From: Halichondria panicea
Lineage: Eukaryota; Porifera; Demospongiae; Suberitida; Halichondriidae
Direction of reading: 5' to 3'
DNA length: 64,000 nt
Assembly (NCBI RefSeq): GCF_963675165.1
Contig: NC_087377.1
Span: 11,456,632-11,520,631, forward strand
Part shown: one piece after another, positions 35,713 through 47,591 of the stretch
Numbering within the stretch: position 1 is the first letter of the stretch
Layout: every line of letters begins with the position of its first letter
The notes under the pieces: generated by a model
Told to the model about the DNA's origin: nothing
The model's database searches: none
Seen by the model: only the letters and a program-made list of their open reading frames with translations
Translations under genes and position numbers: made by a program

Positions 35713-36681
35713 TGGTGGGTGGTTGAAGCTGTAATGTGTAAACATACTGATTATATCTGCTATTAATACTAAACACATGATACTGGACTTCAGGGGATAT
35801 GGTTACACAGGCACAACTATCACATGACCACCCACTCACCTTAGTGCCCAGCTCTGCAGTACATATGCAGGCTACCTCACTGCATGATTGGACGCCTGGC
35901 TCTGGGAGATGTAGAAGTCAACCTGGTTTGGATTACTGAGCTCTGTATATATTTTTATATGTGTGCTACTGAAGACCCCCAAAAGTAGTATTTTCCTACA
36001 CAAACGTGGCTCTGGGATATGTATGCCTATATACCTGCACAGCATCACAACAATTTAGTTATTATAGATTCGGCTAGCTCGTCTAATGTTTTGTTCTAAA
36101 CACGGAAACTCACCACTTTGTGGATGTGCTGCTCGACCAACTGCACTCCCCTGGTCTGTGTGACCGCCCTCCAGGTCTTGAGAGTAGATCCTCACACCCT
36201 CAGCCACATAGTACCTGAGGGGAGGGAGAGATAGTGAAACACAGAGGAATAATAAACAAAGAACCCTCAGAGAAATGAGACACTGTAATAATAAGGACAG
36301 TGCGTCCGTCCCGAAATTTCCTACTCAAACTATATTACCTCCAAACAAAGGAAAGTGCCGTAAATATCTAGACAGAACAAAAGTAAATGGTAAGTATCAG
36401 TCAACCAATATTTCTGTACTAGGGTGGGTAGATTTGGTAATTAAAGACTTCAGAATCGATAATAAGCAACAATCACACTGAGCCAAAACAGACGGTAAAG
36501 ACCCACTATACCAGTGAGACAACAATTAAGCTGATAACTGCGCTTTGTGTGTGTGTACCCCCCCCCCGAGACACAGTTATCAGAGCTACAACCGTTAGTT
36601 TTAAAATAGTCAATGACAACTTAAAATGAAACCAGGGATGATTCATGCATGCAGGTGAATCTTACTGGACATGTACTCTAC

Positions 36682-37436
36682 CAGGGATACAAAAGAAAGA
36701 GGGATTGGAAACGAACATTTTTGCGAAACACTCCACGTTATAGGGCGTGGCTAAAACTACAAAGGATTATATTTATAGTCAGCATGCTCATTACCTGTCT
36801 TGACTGCTCTACAATGTGTTGTAAATACAAACAGTGAAATTATCATTTTTAATGTTGATTTTTCTAAAAAGTAAAGAGAATTTAGCTCTAAAAAGTCGAC
36901 TAAGCCATGCAGCCACTATTACTAGACAAATAAATGCTATACAAGAAGGAATAGCCTTTACTATGAAGTCGTAGGAGGGACAGGCCCGTGGTGTGCCTAA
37001 AAGTATACTGAAGCAGTTTGAAGGACTATACTGCAAACGTTTATGAACAGTACAGCTTATTTATAGCATGAAGCCATTCTATGTAGCACTTAGATACATA
37101 ATAACCAAGTCAAGCAATGTCCTTTGCTGTTTTGACTTCAGGAGGGACACAGAAAAGTTGACATAGAGTAATTCAAGCTAAACTCAACAAAAATTGGAAA
37201 CAAAGTAAAGACAACATACTTAGAGCTTGTCAGTGGTATAAGCTTACTTCTCTCGAGTATCTCCCAGGCCCTGAGTGATTGCTAGTGGATAGGAGAGCTA
37301 GAAACCAGGGATACAAAACCATAGCGCAGTCCTCCATGTAATTATTTGCGAGCGCGATTAATTACATGGAGTGCTTCACCGGATGTCAGTCCTTTTACAC
37401 AGGTCGTTTCCAATCCCTCTTTCTTTTGTATCCCTG
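36682..37436. mobile_element. CAGRGATACAAAAG-family element, 7-bp duplication
   Basis: Inverted ends CAGGGATACAAAAGAAAGAG and CTCTTTCTTTTGTATCCCTG, perfect 7-bp duplication ACTCTAC (36675-36681, 37437-37443). The interior matches the copies at 55664-57203 and keeps a shared open frame (LIVAAWLSRLFRAK type) on the minus strand without a clear ATG. No recognised transposase. Confidence 0.88.
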
Positions 37437-37557
37437 ACTCTACTGTGGTGCTTACGTAGATGTACGTACATGTACGTTTGAATGAAAGTTTTTATACAGT
37501 CCCACTTACTCATTACCACTAGATCTACCACATGCCATTATCTATTAATGTACAACC

Positions 37558-37665
37558 AGCCTCAAGATTTCCTTTGCAAGTTGTTCCTCCAGATCTTACT
37601 GAGATAATTATGATCTGCCAGCTCCCTCCATATTGGTCGTCCAGAGCAACTCTTAGGCAAACCAG
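37558..37665 (-). pseudogene. Remnant of a Death-domain exon
   Basis: The plus-strand text CTGCCAGCTCCCTCCATATT, then GGTCGTCCAGAGCAACTC, aligns with the second Death-domain exon of the gene at 50442-55613 (51392-51557), same minus orientation, with indels and in-frame stops. No neighbouring tail exons are seen. Confidence 0.65.
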
Positions 37666-37740
37666 CCGTTACAATGTATCTTTCAGGGTCTGGGTCCGCA
37701 AGACTACTCTTCCATCATCCATTAGTCAACCACTTCAGTC

Positions 37741-38259
37741 AAACAGCAGCTGAGACAAAACAGGCGGTAAAGATCCACTACACAATAAACATCAACTGAG
37801 ACAAGGATATAGCTCTGATAAAGGGTCATGCAATCTACAACCATTATTTGATGGACAGATAAAGGGTCATACAATTTACAACCGTGGTACGTATTTCAAC
37901 GACTGGTTGGGTAGCAGTGACTGTGTAGTTGTCTCTCCTCTGGGAGGAACTCCCTCGTAACCACGAAGGCTAACATACACAATATAACGTATCATGCTTG
38001 ACATGATACAAGGAACCTCTCGATTCCAGGTCTTTTGTATTGGTGTATTGCAACTTGGAATCGAGGCTAGAGAACCTCTAGGCTAACTGAGACTGTGATA
38101 AAGAGGTGGATGCATGGTTGAAGCGTTGCATGGTTGAAGCGTTTGGGCTGGTAAATCTGGCTACAGGAAAATGATGACCGTAATGACAAATTTTGGATTG
38201 TTATATAACAACCTCAGAGCATATATACAGTGTTATAATGGAATGAATTTACGATGGTA
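37741..38259. other. Spacer, no gene seen
   Basis: Contains a short inverted repeat near 38022-38080 (CTCGATTCCAGG and TGGAATCGAGGCTA) related to the hairpin at 9511. Nothing coding. Confidence 0.45.
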
Positions 38260-38834
38260 CACTGTAAAAAAAAAAAAAAAACTTCTGCACTGGGCTTTAT
38301 ATAGAAAAGCTAAAAGAAGATTTAAAACAGCCAACAAACAAAATACTTTATAAATGAGAACTCCAATGGTCTTCTCTTGCTCTTTTATGAAGGATAAAGA
38401 CTGTACCACCTGTCAGCAAGATAATTATCTATAATTAGACATGATCCGAACTTTCTTATGTTGACTTAGATCAGTGCTCACATCATGCCATAATCATTTA
38501 CTACTGAATCAAGTTAGTGATGCTACTCACTCTCAGAAATGGCTCAAATATCACTACAATTATCACTACACTTGATTATAAACCGTAATATACCACATTC
38601 TATTGCTGTAATACCAGTGCTGAAATAGCACACATGTAGTTTACTACTGTGCTTATAACACACGTTGGGTCAATTAGCACATGTGTAACACACATACACA
38701 TGGGTTAAAGTGGTACCAGTGGGCTAAAATAGCACGCATGTACTTACTAATGTGCTGATTTGACATACGTAGAGCAATTTAGCACACATGTGACACACTA
38801 CACGTGTGTTACGGTAACACGTTTGTTTTTAGTG
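38260..38834. mobile_element. 575-bp CACTGTAAAA-type element, TA duplication
   Basis: TA-flanked; starts CACTGTAAAAAAAAA and ends TTTTTAGTG. The right half is built of degenerate repeats of TAGCACACATGT / GTGTTACGGTAACAC type. Ends match the MITE at 8903-9031. Confidence 0.65.
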
Positions 38835-39710
38835 TACACCTATGAATCGAAACACTGCAAGGTGTGTACATGTGTGTGTGTGGGTTGGGTTAGTACAGTC
38901 AAAAGATGCATTTAAAAAGGAACCACACACTTTTGTAGGATACAATGATTTGTGTAGCTATAAACATGTACATAACTTCTTACTGCATGGACATTTAATT
39001 TAATCCCTTAAGGCTTTGCGATTGTGCAAATATATGAGTTTCCAGTGCTACATGCAACTTAAAAAAAACAAGTCTTGTCTCTCACAGATGCTCGCTTTAT
39101 TTGCTTATAATATCTATGAAAAGGATTGGCTATGGACACAATAATTAGATTTTAAAGAAAGCTTTGTCCTAAAGCTATGCAGTGGAACATGAGAATTACA
39201 CAGGCTCTTTGTGGTATACACCGTATACTGGTTTAGGTCTTACCTATATCGAATAGACATCATTTTTTGTATCAATTGCTGATGGTACTGTTGAAACTAA
39301 TAGTAGATTGTGAGACTAACTGATTAAGTCATTGTAATTACCTAATTAGATAGATCTAGAACATTCCATGTAAGTAATCTATAGTAATCTTAGTCAGTAA
39401 TTTTTGTAAACACATGTGCTGTTCTATCCTAAAAAAGATACTTGATTAAACGAAGTTGATATTAGGACCAGATTACAACAGGTACCAAGTCTGCACTTCT
39501 TCCTTTTCGTTCAGGTGTACCACAGAGGAGCATTCTTGGACGATACCAAGCTTACAATTTCAAGTGTAAATGATGGCCTGCTAATGCAATCGGATGTTGC
39601 ATCATTTTTTGTTGTAGTCTGACAGTATCTTGCACCATGTTATAATTATTGTATCACTTAAATTAGTTTCATTTTGTACACTTGCTGTGAAGTTCATAAA
39701 TTGTTGATGG
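38835..39710. other. AT-rich spacer, no gene seen
   Basis: No supported exon or repeat structure beyond a short TG tract at 38870. Confidence 0.45.
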
Positions 39711-40321
39711 TATACCGGTGTAGAAGCGATATGGGGCCCCCTGGCCCTAAAACGCTAGCGATTTGGGCCCCCCCTACGGCCCTATTTCACTAGCGCTTTG
39801 AGGCCCCTCCAGCGATATGGGGCCCCTATAGATGATCTGCATGGGCAACCACAAAGTGCTGACCATTCGCTCAAGTAAAATTCCCTGCTGATCTATCCCA
39901 CATGCACAGTGCTGACTCCCACAGTGCTGACTCCATAAATCTCTCACAATGTGCTGACTCTAGGTGCTGGCTGACCCATGGGACCAAGCTCTCTTGCTGA
40001 CACTGATAGTCCAGATTTACTACACACTAGCACCCTCAGGCTCGCCCAATCATGCTAAGTAGAGTCTGAGGTCTCCCACATAGTGCTTACCATTCACAAA
40101 GTCATGGTGACCAAGCTCTCTTGCTGACTAGTGTAGTAGCTAGAGCTTGGTAACTATGACTTGCAAACACAGTTAGTTGTCAATGAATCAGGTGTATATA
40201 AAGACAATGCAGTACAGTTTGGCTAGTATTTTAGTTACTGTATAGTCTACATTGCTCCCACAATTCCAAAGTCAGTGAAAATGGACTCCAAAGTGCAAAT
40301 TGGCTCCTCTTTAAGTTGCAA

Positions 40322-42206
40322 ATGGAAGAGCAAGAAACTGAGACGTACCCATATGCTGCCATCACTACTTACCTACAATCAGGCATGTATCCACCAGACG
40401 CTGACAAAAAGGAGAAGCGTGGCCTCCGCAAAAGAGCAAAGTATTTCGTGCTGTTTGGGGGCAAGCTGCAGTATGTAGGAGGAAATAAGAAGAACACTCC
40501 TAGGTTGGTAGTGGAAGGTGAAGAAGACAGAAGAAAGATCATTGAGAGCATCCATGGGCAAGCTCATCTAGGAAGAGACAAAACACTTTCTCAGCTAACT
40601 CAACGATACTACTGGCCAAACATGTACAAGACAGCATGTGCCTACGTAAGTTTCAAATTTATATACCTTGTTATAGTGCAGGTGTTTGGTGCATTGAACG
40701 GTATTTCTCTTGCAGATTGCTTCATGTGACCACTGCCAGCGCCAAAACCATAAGTTGCATAAAACTAATGCAACACTTTCTCCCATTCCTGTTAAAGAAA
40801 AAGCCTGGTATCAGGTTGGAATGGATTTAGTGGGTCCTCTGCCTGTAACTCCAGCAGGAAACAAGTTCTTGATGACAATTACAGATTACTACACAAAGTG
40901 GGCTGTAGCTGCTGCTCTAAAAGACAAAACTGCATTGTCAGTAGCCAACGTCTTATACTCGGTATAATTATATAAATTATGTGCTGTGCATGCAACGGCC
41001 CTTAGTTATAATTATTTACTGTAACGCAGGTATTTTGCACATACGGCTGCCCTACTGTTATCCTCAGTGACCAAGGAAGAGAATTTGTCAATAAAGTTAC
41101 TGAGGCACTCTTTAAAAGAACAAACACACAGCGCTAGAATCACTTCCGCCTATCATCCTCAAGTAAGAAGCATGCATGCACATAATTAAATACTGTATAA
41201 TAAATTATGGCATATATAGATATACTTTCACACCACCCCAGAAAGGAAGTTCGAAAAAGGAGTGAACGTTTTTACTTTTACTTAGTGCAAAAAGGAGTGA
41301 ATACAAATAGGATATACATGCAACTATTATAATTATGGTATAATTATTATGGCTAATTACTGAATTTTCAGACTAATGCATGGCCTCACAGAGCGATTCA
41401 ATCAGACAATCTGTCGTTCTCTCAGCAAGTTAGTGAATGAAGCACACAATGATTGGGATACAAAGCTAGACACTATTCTGTTTGCATACCGAGTGTCGAA
41501 ACACCGATCAACCGGCTATTCGCCATTCTTCATGATGTTTCATCGTGAAGCTCGGCTGCCTATAGAAGCAGGTGTAGAGCAAAACGAAACAGTGACCAGT
41601 GAAGATATAGATACAGAGACAACTGCAGATGCTTTTATTGAGAAAATGCTCAAGAGGCAAGAAGATACAAAGAGCATAGCTGGTGAAAACATAAAAAAAT
41701 CTCAAAAAAGCAAAAGGAGTGCTATGATAAACGGCATTCACCAGAGGTATATAATTATACAGCCCTATATATATTATACAGGCTGCATGCAAGTATATAT
41801 ATACACTTGCACATTCATGTGTGCGAATGCTATAATTATGTACAAAGCATATATGATTTCAAACTGTGCAGTTTGTTCTAAGCAAATTAAATACATTTTA
41901 TATTTAGGAACTGCAACCTGGAATCAAGGTTTTGGTTGAGAACACCCAACAAAAGGAGAGGAAAGGTGGAAAGCTCGAAAACAAGTATAGTGGACCATAC
42001 ATTATTAAGACCTCAGATGGAAAGGGTGTCTATACCCTTAAGGACTTGGATGGGAAGGTGTTAAAAAAGAAATGTAATATCAAACGTCTCAAGGTAAATA
42101 TGAATGTATATAGCTAATCCTATAACTATATATACCATAATTGTGATAAATAACACATGCATAATACAGGTTTATATGGATCCTTCTTCATTGGTTGAAC
42201 AAAAAG
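40322..42206 (+). pseudogene. Ginger-type integrase/transposase part, frameshifted
   Basis: Exons: 40322-40645 (H2C2-like: IHGQAHLGRDKTL, YYWPNMYK), 40716-40961 (completes the finger in IASCDHCQRQ, then WYQVGMDLVGPLP with the first catalytic Asp and FLMTITDYYTKW), 41030-41162 (FCTYGCPTVILSDQGREF with the second Asp), 41372-41746 (LTERFNQTICRSL, and WDTKLDTILFAYRVS), 41908-42093 (GPY-type: NKYSGPYIIK) and 42170-42206. The third exon hits TAG before ARITSAYHPQ, the fourth starts out of frame, and its junction to the GPY exon is also out of phase. This copy is therefore broken in the core, while the downstream exons are intact. Confidence 0.75.
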
Positions 42207-42312
42207 GTATTTATTTAGCTACCAGCACAGGTGGCAATTTAATTGATACTGCACATAATTATATATACATGCATGTAGCCTGCATGCGCACGAGATTCGA
42301 TCCCTAATGTAG

Positions 42313-45300
42313 CTCTCAGTGGCCAAACTTCACCGGATAAATCCAATGGCTCTACCCCACCAGAGAAATCCAATGGCCCCACCCCACCAGAGAAATCCAA
42401 TGGCTCTACCCCACCAGAGAAATCCAATGGCCCCACCCCACCAGAGAAATCCAATGGCCCCACCTCACCAGAAGATCCAAATGGCCCCACCCCACCGGAG
42501 AAACCCAATGGTGGCTCTACCCAACCAAAGAAATCCAATGGCCCCACCCCACCAGAAGATCCAAATGGCCCCACCCCACCGGAGAAATCCAATGGCCCCA
42601 CCCCACCAGAAGATCCAAATGGCCCCACCCCACCGGAGAAATCCAATGGTCCCATCCCACCAGAATATCAAAATGGCCCCGCCACATTGGATGATCCCAA
42701 TGTCCCTACTTCACCGGACGGGCCCAATGACCAATTGGAGGATCCCAATGGACCCACACTCCCGGATAATATGCCTGGCCTCTCTTCAAAATACGTTTCC
42801 AGTGGGTTTGATGATCCTATTCTGATGGAATGTCTGTTTGATCCAAGCCTTTTGAGACTGTACAGAACAGGAGCTTCTACACATCTGTACAGAAGTGAGG
42901 AGGATGATGATTTTGATGTAAGTTCACTGCTATATTAAGTGTATTGTATTGTACATTTTTAACACTTAAATTTCATGTAGTATATAATTATATAGATTAC
43001 TGACAATTCTCCATTGCAGTTATCGTACCTCTTTCAAAACAAGCACGAGTATGGCTTGAGCAAAGATACTGATGTGGCACTGTGGCTAGCTTACAGAGCA
43101 TACACCCATCAACCAGACTTAGTTGAAGCGTTTGATTTCGTGGTCGTCAATTCACTCCTTCACAATCAGTTTGACGACTTCAAAAAAGCAGAAAACACTG
43201 ACATCAGCTACTTAGAAATGAACAGCCTGTTACATTTCTACATCCGTCAACACCCCCAGTCTGGTACTTTCCTGACAAAAAAGTATGGTAAAACATACCT
43301 AACCTGCACTTGTGGTCAAGTCAATGAACTATGTCAATGGATCTACGATATGAGAAAACAACACCCTCAAGGTATATACGGTAAAACTATTATGCATGCG
43401 TGTATACTAAAACTGCGTGTGGGTATAATTATCATCTCACTATGTATATTCCAGACTTGCCACAAAGTTCTGTGATGGGCAAAGAGCAGCAAAAGATGCC
43501 ACTTTGCTCAACACCAGACGTGAGCCTTACACATGGACCTGTGGTGACTCATTTGCAACCAATTGATGTCCCCTTAGACCGTCCACCACCACCTAAGAGA
43601 CGAAAGTCTAATCAGTCTGTACCTAAGAGTCAAAAGGTAACTTCTGTCAGCCACGTGTATGGCATGTATAATTGTAATTGTCCTGACATTAATTTTGTGA
43701 TCAGGCACGGTCAATTAATATGTAGATATATACTATTAACTACATAATAATTATTGTACATGCTCAGACCAGGTATGCTGGGAGTCTCTGGATATACCTG
43801 ACTTAGATCTACGTTACAGGGATAGGGCAGTTGTAAAGAGAGGAAAACTATGTGACAAGCATATGTATGCTGCCCATGAAGTGCTGAGGTATCAGTTCCC
43901 TCATCTGCATGGTCTTCAATCGACATTACTTACCCAAAAAGAGTTTAAAGCAATGCAATGTCATGACTCTGTTGTAAGAGGTAAGAGTTAGGCTTATATA
44001 ATGTTATCTCGATGGATCACTAATTATATTACTGTAATGTACATAGTGTATAATAATAATTATCGCCTATAACAGGAGTACATGAATAGGAGTAAGCAAC
44101 TACTATACAGCCCATACAAACGTGTTGTTATCTCACTGTGTCATGCCAGGTCATACTACATGTGTAAAACGCCCACATCTCAAGTGGCCTACAACCACAA
44201 TCAAAACAGTGTGGTTAATTACATACATTGTGCAAGCACACTTGGTAGAATAGGTCCAGGTGGCTAGCTCTTGCAAAATGAAGAAAAGCAAAGAAACATG
44301 AACACAGCAATTAAAGCAACTGTGATAGAAGTTGCCAAAAGCGTGAATAAAATAATCTAGCATTGGTGAAAAAATTAACTGAAGAAGTAGAGAAGCTACC
44401 ACAACTAGAGATGTACCCTGAGAGAAAACAGGTTTTTAATAATTATAATCTCTAAGAAACAGGATGATGGCTTGGTGAAGCTTGCAGACTGCCTGCATGT
44501 GCAATCAATACAAACAATTTTACATCAAGTGTAAAGGCAAAGATGCATACTTAAATTTTCAAATTCAGTGGTACGATTTCCTACGTTGCATTGCATCTGG
44601 GGTAGAAATAAAGCTCTCAAAAGACTCACAAGTAATTGACTCAGACTATGAAGAAACTCCTACTTTTAGTGCTTGGGCATCCCTTGTTACTGCTGTGTCT
44701 CTCAAGGTTGACGTTGTTTTCCTCAGACACACAACTTGCAATATTCCATGACATTGCAAGTAAGAGATGGAGCAACTTTAGCAGCTTGTCACACCTCTAG
44801 TTTAGTTCTCTCTATACACGGTAACCTGGCACCACACACAATGCTAACTGCTTTGCATTGCATCAAACATGTTATTCAGCAAAGATTAGTTACGCCAATT
44901 CCGTCTTTTTCTAAGGTTAAGCATTCTCTAGATGATATTAGCTGAGTAGATCTAGATCTATGCTATTCTCTAAGTCTTGTATATAGTTTCAGCCTAGCCT
45001 GCACATGCACTTCACTCTTGTTGACAATTTCTACATGTAAGTGAGCCTACCATGCAGCCATACATGGTCATGTGTACACAAAGTAACCACAGTTTACACT
45101 ACTACATGTGTTTGTGACGTAGTGAGATAATAACCAATTTATATGGTGTACATAGTAGTTGCTTACTCCTATTCATGTACTCCTGCCTATAATTATATGC
45201 AGCCGTTCAGATACTATTTGTTGAGGAAAGAGAGCACTGGGTTGTTTCCAGCCTCACCAATGGAAAACTGAGACTATACGACAGCTGTTCAACTGGAGAA

Positions 45301-45687
45301 TTAACCTCAAGTCTTCAAGTACAGCTAGCTCAAATATACGGCAATCAATTTGCGGTTAACAACAAACTCAAAGTTTACATTGAGCCTGTACAGCAGCAAG
45401 AAGGAGAAATGGACTGTGGTGTTTTCAGCATTGCAAATGCATACAATGCTGCACAGGCGAAGAGTACGAAAGATGTAACGTATGACTCACAACAAATGCG
45501 TTCACACATTCAGCACTGTTTTGAAGCTAAAACGTTCAGCACTTTTCCTCAATCTAAAAATTCGGCAGCAATCAACAGATGTGATCCCAAACAGATAATC
45601 ATCGAGCTGTACTGCACTTGTGGTCTTCCAGAGACATATGATAGCCGAATGACCGAGTGTACAGAATGCCAAAAGTGGTCACTTTAA
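42313..45687 (+). CDS. C-terminal half of the Ginger gene: proline-rich repeats, Ulp1 protease, PHD-like cysteines
   Basis: Exons 42313-42917, 43020-43371, 43455-43636, 43773-43980 and 45203-45687 join in correct phases to the TAA at 45685-45687. The first is a 9-residue repeat (NGPTPPEKS and variants), followed by an acidic segment. Later exons hold TCTCGQVNELCQWIYD and a basic PPPPKRRKS stretch. The last exon has the C48 (Ulp1/SENP) protease triad: His in EREHWVV, Asp in LRLYDS, Cys in GEMDCGVFS, with a Gln a few residues before the catalytic Cys. It ends in a short Cys cluster (YCTCGLPE, MTECTECQKW) resembling the start of a PHD finger. Some Ginger elements carry such proteases. Its job (processing the fusion, or SUMO/ubiquitin cleavage) is inferred. 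Confidence 0.7.
42345..42660. repeat. Coding minisatellite, 27-bp unit
   Basis: About 11 copies of AATGGCCCCACCCCACCAGA-type units plus variants (GAAGATCCAAATGG), each encoding nine residues in the frame of the surrounding exon. Other frames are also open because the unit length is a multiple of three. Confidence 0.9.
44073..45185. mobile_element. 1.1-kb element in an intron of the Ginger gene
   Basis: Perfect inverted ends of about 34 bp (CAGGAGTACATGAATAGGAG) and a perfect 7-bp duplication CCTATAA (44066-44072, 45186-45192). The flanking exons, 43980 and 45203, are in matching phase 1, so the host frame is preserved. Short frames inside have no recognised domain. Confidence 0.88.
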
Positions 45688-46067
45688 ATGCATGAACATC
45701 AAGGTCAGGCCAAGAGGATGGCTGTGTATAACATGTAGATCTAATTCATGTTAACTGTATCACCAAACTGTTAAATTGTTATTAAATAGCTAGCTAGCAA
45801 ACGTTCAGCACTTTTCCTCAATCTAAAAATTCGGCAGCAATCAACAGATGTGATCCCAAACAGATAATCATCGAGCTGTACTGCACTTGTGGTCTTCCAG
45901 AGACATTATGATAGCCGAATGACCGAGTGTACAGAATGCCAAAAGTGGTCACTTTAAATGCATGAACATCAAGGTCAGGCCAAGAGGATGGCTGTGTATA
46001 ACATGTAGATCTAATTCATGTTAACTGTATCACCAAACTGTTAAATTGTTATTAAATAGCTAGCTAG
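45531..46067. repeat. Direct 268-bp tandem duplication of the protease exon end
   Basis: Units 45531-45798 and 45799-46067 are identical apart from one inserted T (GAGACATTATGAT). The unit covers the last coding part, the stop and the presumed 3' UTR. Near-identity implies a very recent event or an assembly artefact. Confidence 0.92.
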
Positions 46068-46360
46068 CAAGCTATATTATAGACATTGAATATTATTGTT
46101 TTGCCATTATTATACGTAGACCATTACTTGTTTTTGCCATTGATTCTCAACTCAACCTCCATTACTTCTAATACGTACGACGCTGGCCTCATCTCATATA
46201 CCGATATAATTTATGTGTAGAACCAGGAGTAGTTAATAAGAAGAAGCATGTATACGTGTACATATAATTATAATGGTTTATTGAAAGCAGTTTATAGTGA
46301 CAGTTAAATAAATTTGAGGGATCAGGCCCTCTTGTAGCAAGAGTGATGTAGCATCACGTA

Positions 46361-46458
46361 GGGGTCCATGATTTGATGATCTTGTTCCGTAGGGGTCCAT
46401 GATTATTTTGATGATCTTGTTCCGTATATAGGGGTCCATGATTTGATGATCTTGTTCC
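46361..46458. repeat. Short tandem repeat
   Basis: Three units of about 28-37 bp built on GGGGTCCATGATTTGATGAT and CTTGTTCCGTA. Confidence 0.85.
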
Positions 46459-47165
46459 ACGGATGCACATAATTGAAGATCGGACGGCAGCGAAGGATAG
46501 CTTGCACCTTAGCCAACTGATTACTACTGAGTATAGTTTTTTCCTTATTTCCAGGCGAGCATGTCTGCTAGTCTTTTGTAGAAGGTGGCGGCCTCTTGCC
46601 CCAGTCCACCTGTGGTTTATAGAAGACGTCGACGAGGGGGTGAAAACTCCTTGCTCAATGTCTCTGACGCGTTGGCCGTAAGCCCGTTTATTTTTGTCCT
46701 CATGTTTCTTATACCTCATGTTTCTTGTAGGCAGCTTTAATGGTTCTGGAGCTGTTGCTGGGTGCATTCGGGTACATCAAAATATGCGTTTTGAACAGCA
46801 AACCAGAACCTCTTGCACGGATGTCTAAGCGGGCATCGTCAGTGGTTAAATGGCTGAGCGGTGGGATAAAGATTCTCGCTTAGTGGTTGTAGTCGGGGTT
46901 CTCATGTTCTGTGGCAACATTGTGGCAGACTTTGGTGAGAAGTGAAGCAGTCAGGTCACGTAGCTCGTTATGCCTTCTAGTTGGGAAGTCGCCCTTTGGT
47001 AAAAATCATTGCGCATGGTTTGCTGAGAAGGCTGAGCCACAGTTGCACTTAGTTGGGGTTGATGGCAGTGGCCAGCGTTAACAAATACAGGGTGCATCTC
47101 TGAAACCGTGGTCATCAATAGGTAGAACTGAAAGCCACCTTCAGAGGTTGCACCTGGCAGCTTGC
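46441..47165 (-). pseudogene. Retroelement ORF C-terminal fragment
   Basis: The minus-strand frame 46767 down to about 46450 reads YKKHEDKNKRAYGQRVRDIE, then GVFTPSSTS, then WLRCKLSFAAVRSSIMCIRG. Just upstream, in another frame, are DDARLDIRARG and a DVPE-type segment (about 46880-46770). This motif order matches the C-terminal region of proteins annotated after reverse transcriptases in many invertebrate genomes; that recognition is from memory and is the basis of the call. No reverse transcriptase domain is present, so it is a truncated, frameshifted piece inside the Ginger element. Confidence 0.5.
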
Positions 47166-47591
47166 TCATCGATGAGGCACCTTTCTCTCCTGGTAGACTA
47201 CATGGTAGAACATTGCGTTGCTATCTTGAGGGGGGCCCTAAATCACTATGGGGGGCCTATATCACTAGCGCAATAGGCCCCCCCCTAACACCCCAAATCG
47301 CTAGCGTTTTAGGGCCGGGGGCCCCAAAATAAGGGGGGGGCCCATATCGCTTCTACACCGGTATGCACGACACTTATGCCAAAATAATTCATCTTGTGTA
47401 TGTTCACGAGTGAATGTACATACTTGATCAGACACTACAGTATTGACTTCGAAGCTGATTAGGTAAACAGTGTTAACTACATAGTAAGCATCTTACAATC
47501 TGGACAAGGGTGTCCACATTTAAACATCACACATAATTACATTGCTAAACTAGTGATCCTTACCACAAGCCAATGGAATAGCCATGAGCAG

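Larger units (their letters stand above)
39711..47364. mobile_element. Ginger-like DNA transposon
   Basis: GC-rich terminal inverted repeats sit at both ends: left about 39715-39830 (ACCGGTGTAGAAGCGATATG, then CCCTAAAACGCTAGCGATTT), right the reverse complement at about 47225-47364. Inside, on the plus strand, is a split gene with an H2C2-type finger, a Gypsy-like integrase core, a GPY-type end, a proline-rich repeat exon and a Ulp1 protease. Integrase without reverse transcriptase between terminal inverted repeats is the definition of Ginger elements, which resemble Gypsy LTR elements only in the integrase. The exact ends and target duplication could not be fixed. Confidence 0.75.

Noticed and set aside
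42319-42825. 168-codon plus-strand frame with PMAPPHQRN repeats, and the minus-strand GVGPLDFSG frame
   Set aside because: They are alternative frames of the 27-bp coding minisatellite. The NGPTPPEKS frame is the one that joins in phase to the exons on both sides.
39711-47364. Gypsy-type LTR retrotransposon
   Set aside because: No LTRs, reverse transcriptase, RNase H or protease of retroviral type was found; the ends are inverted and the integrase is followed by a Ulp1 protease, which fits Ginger better.
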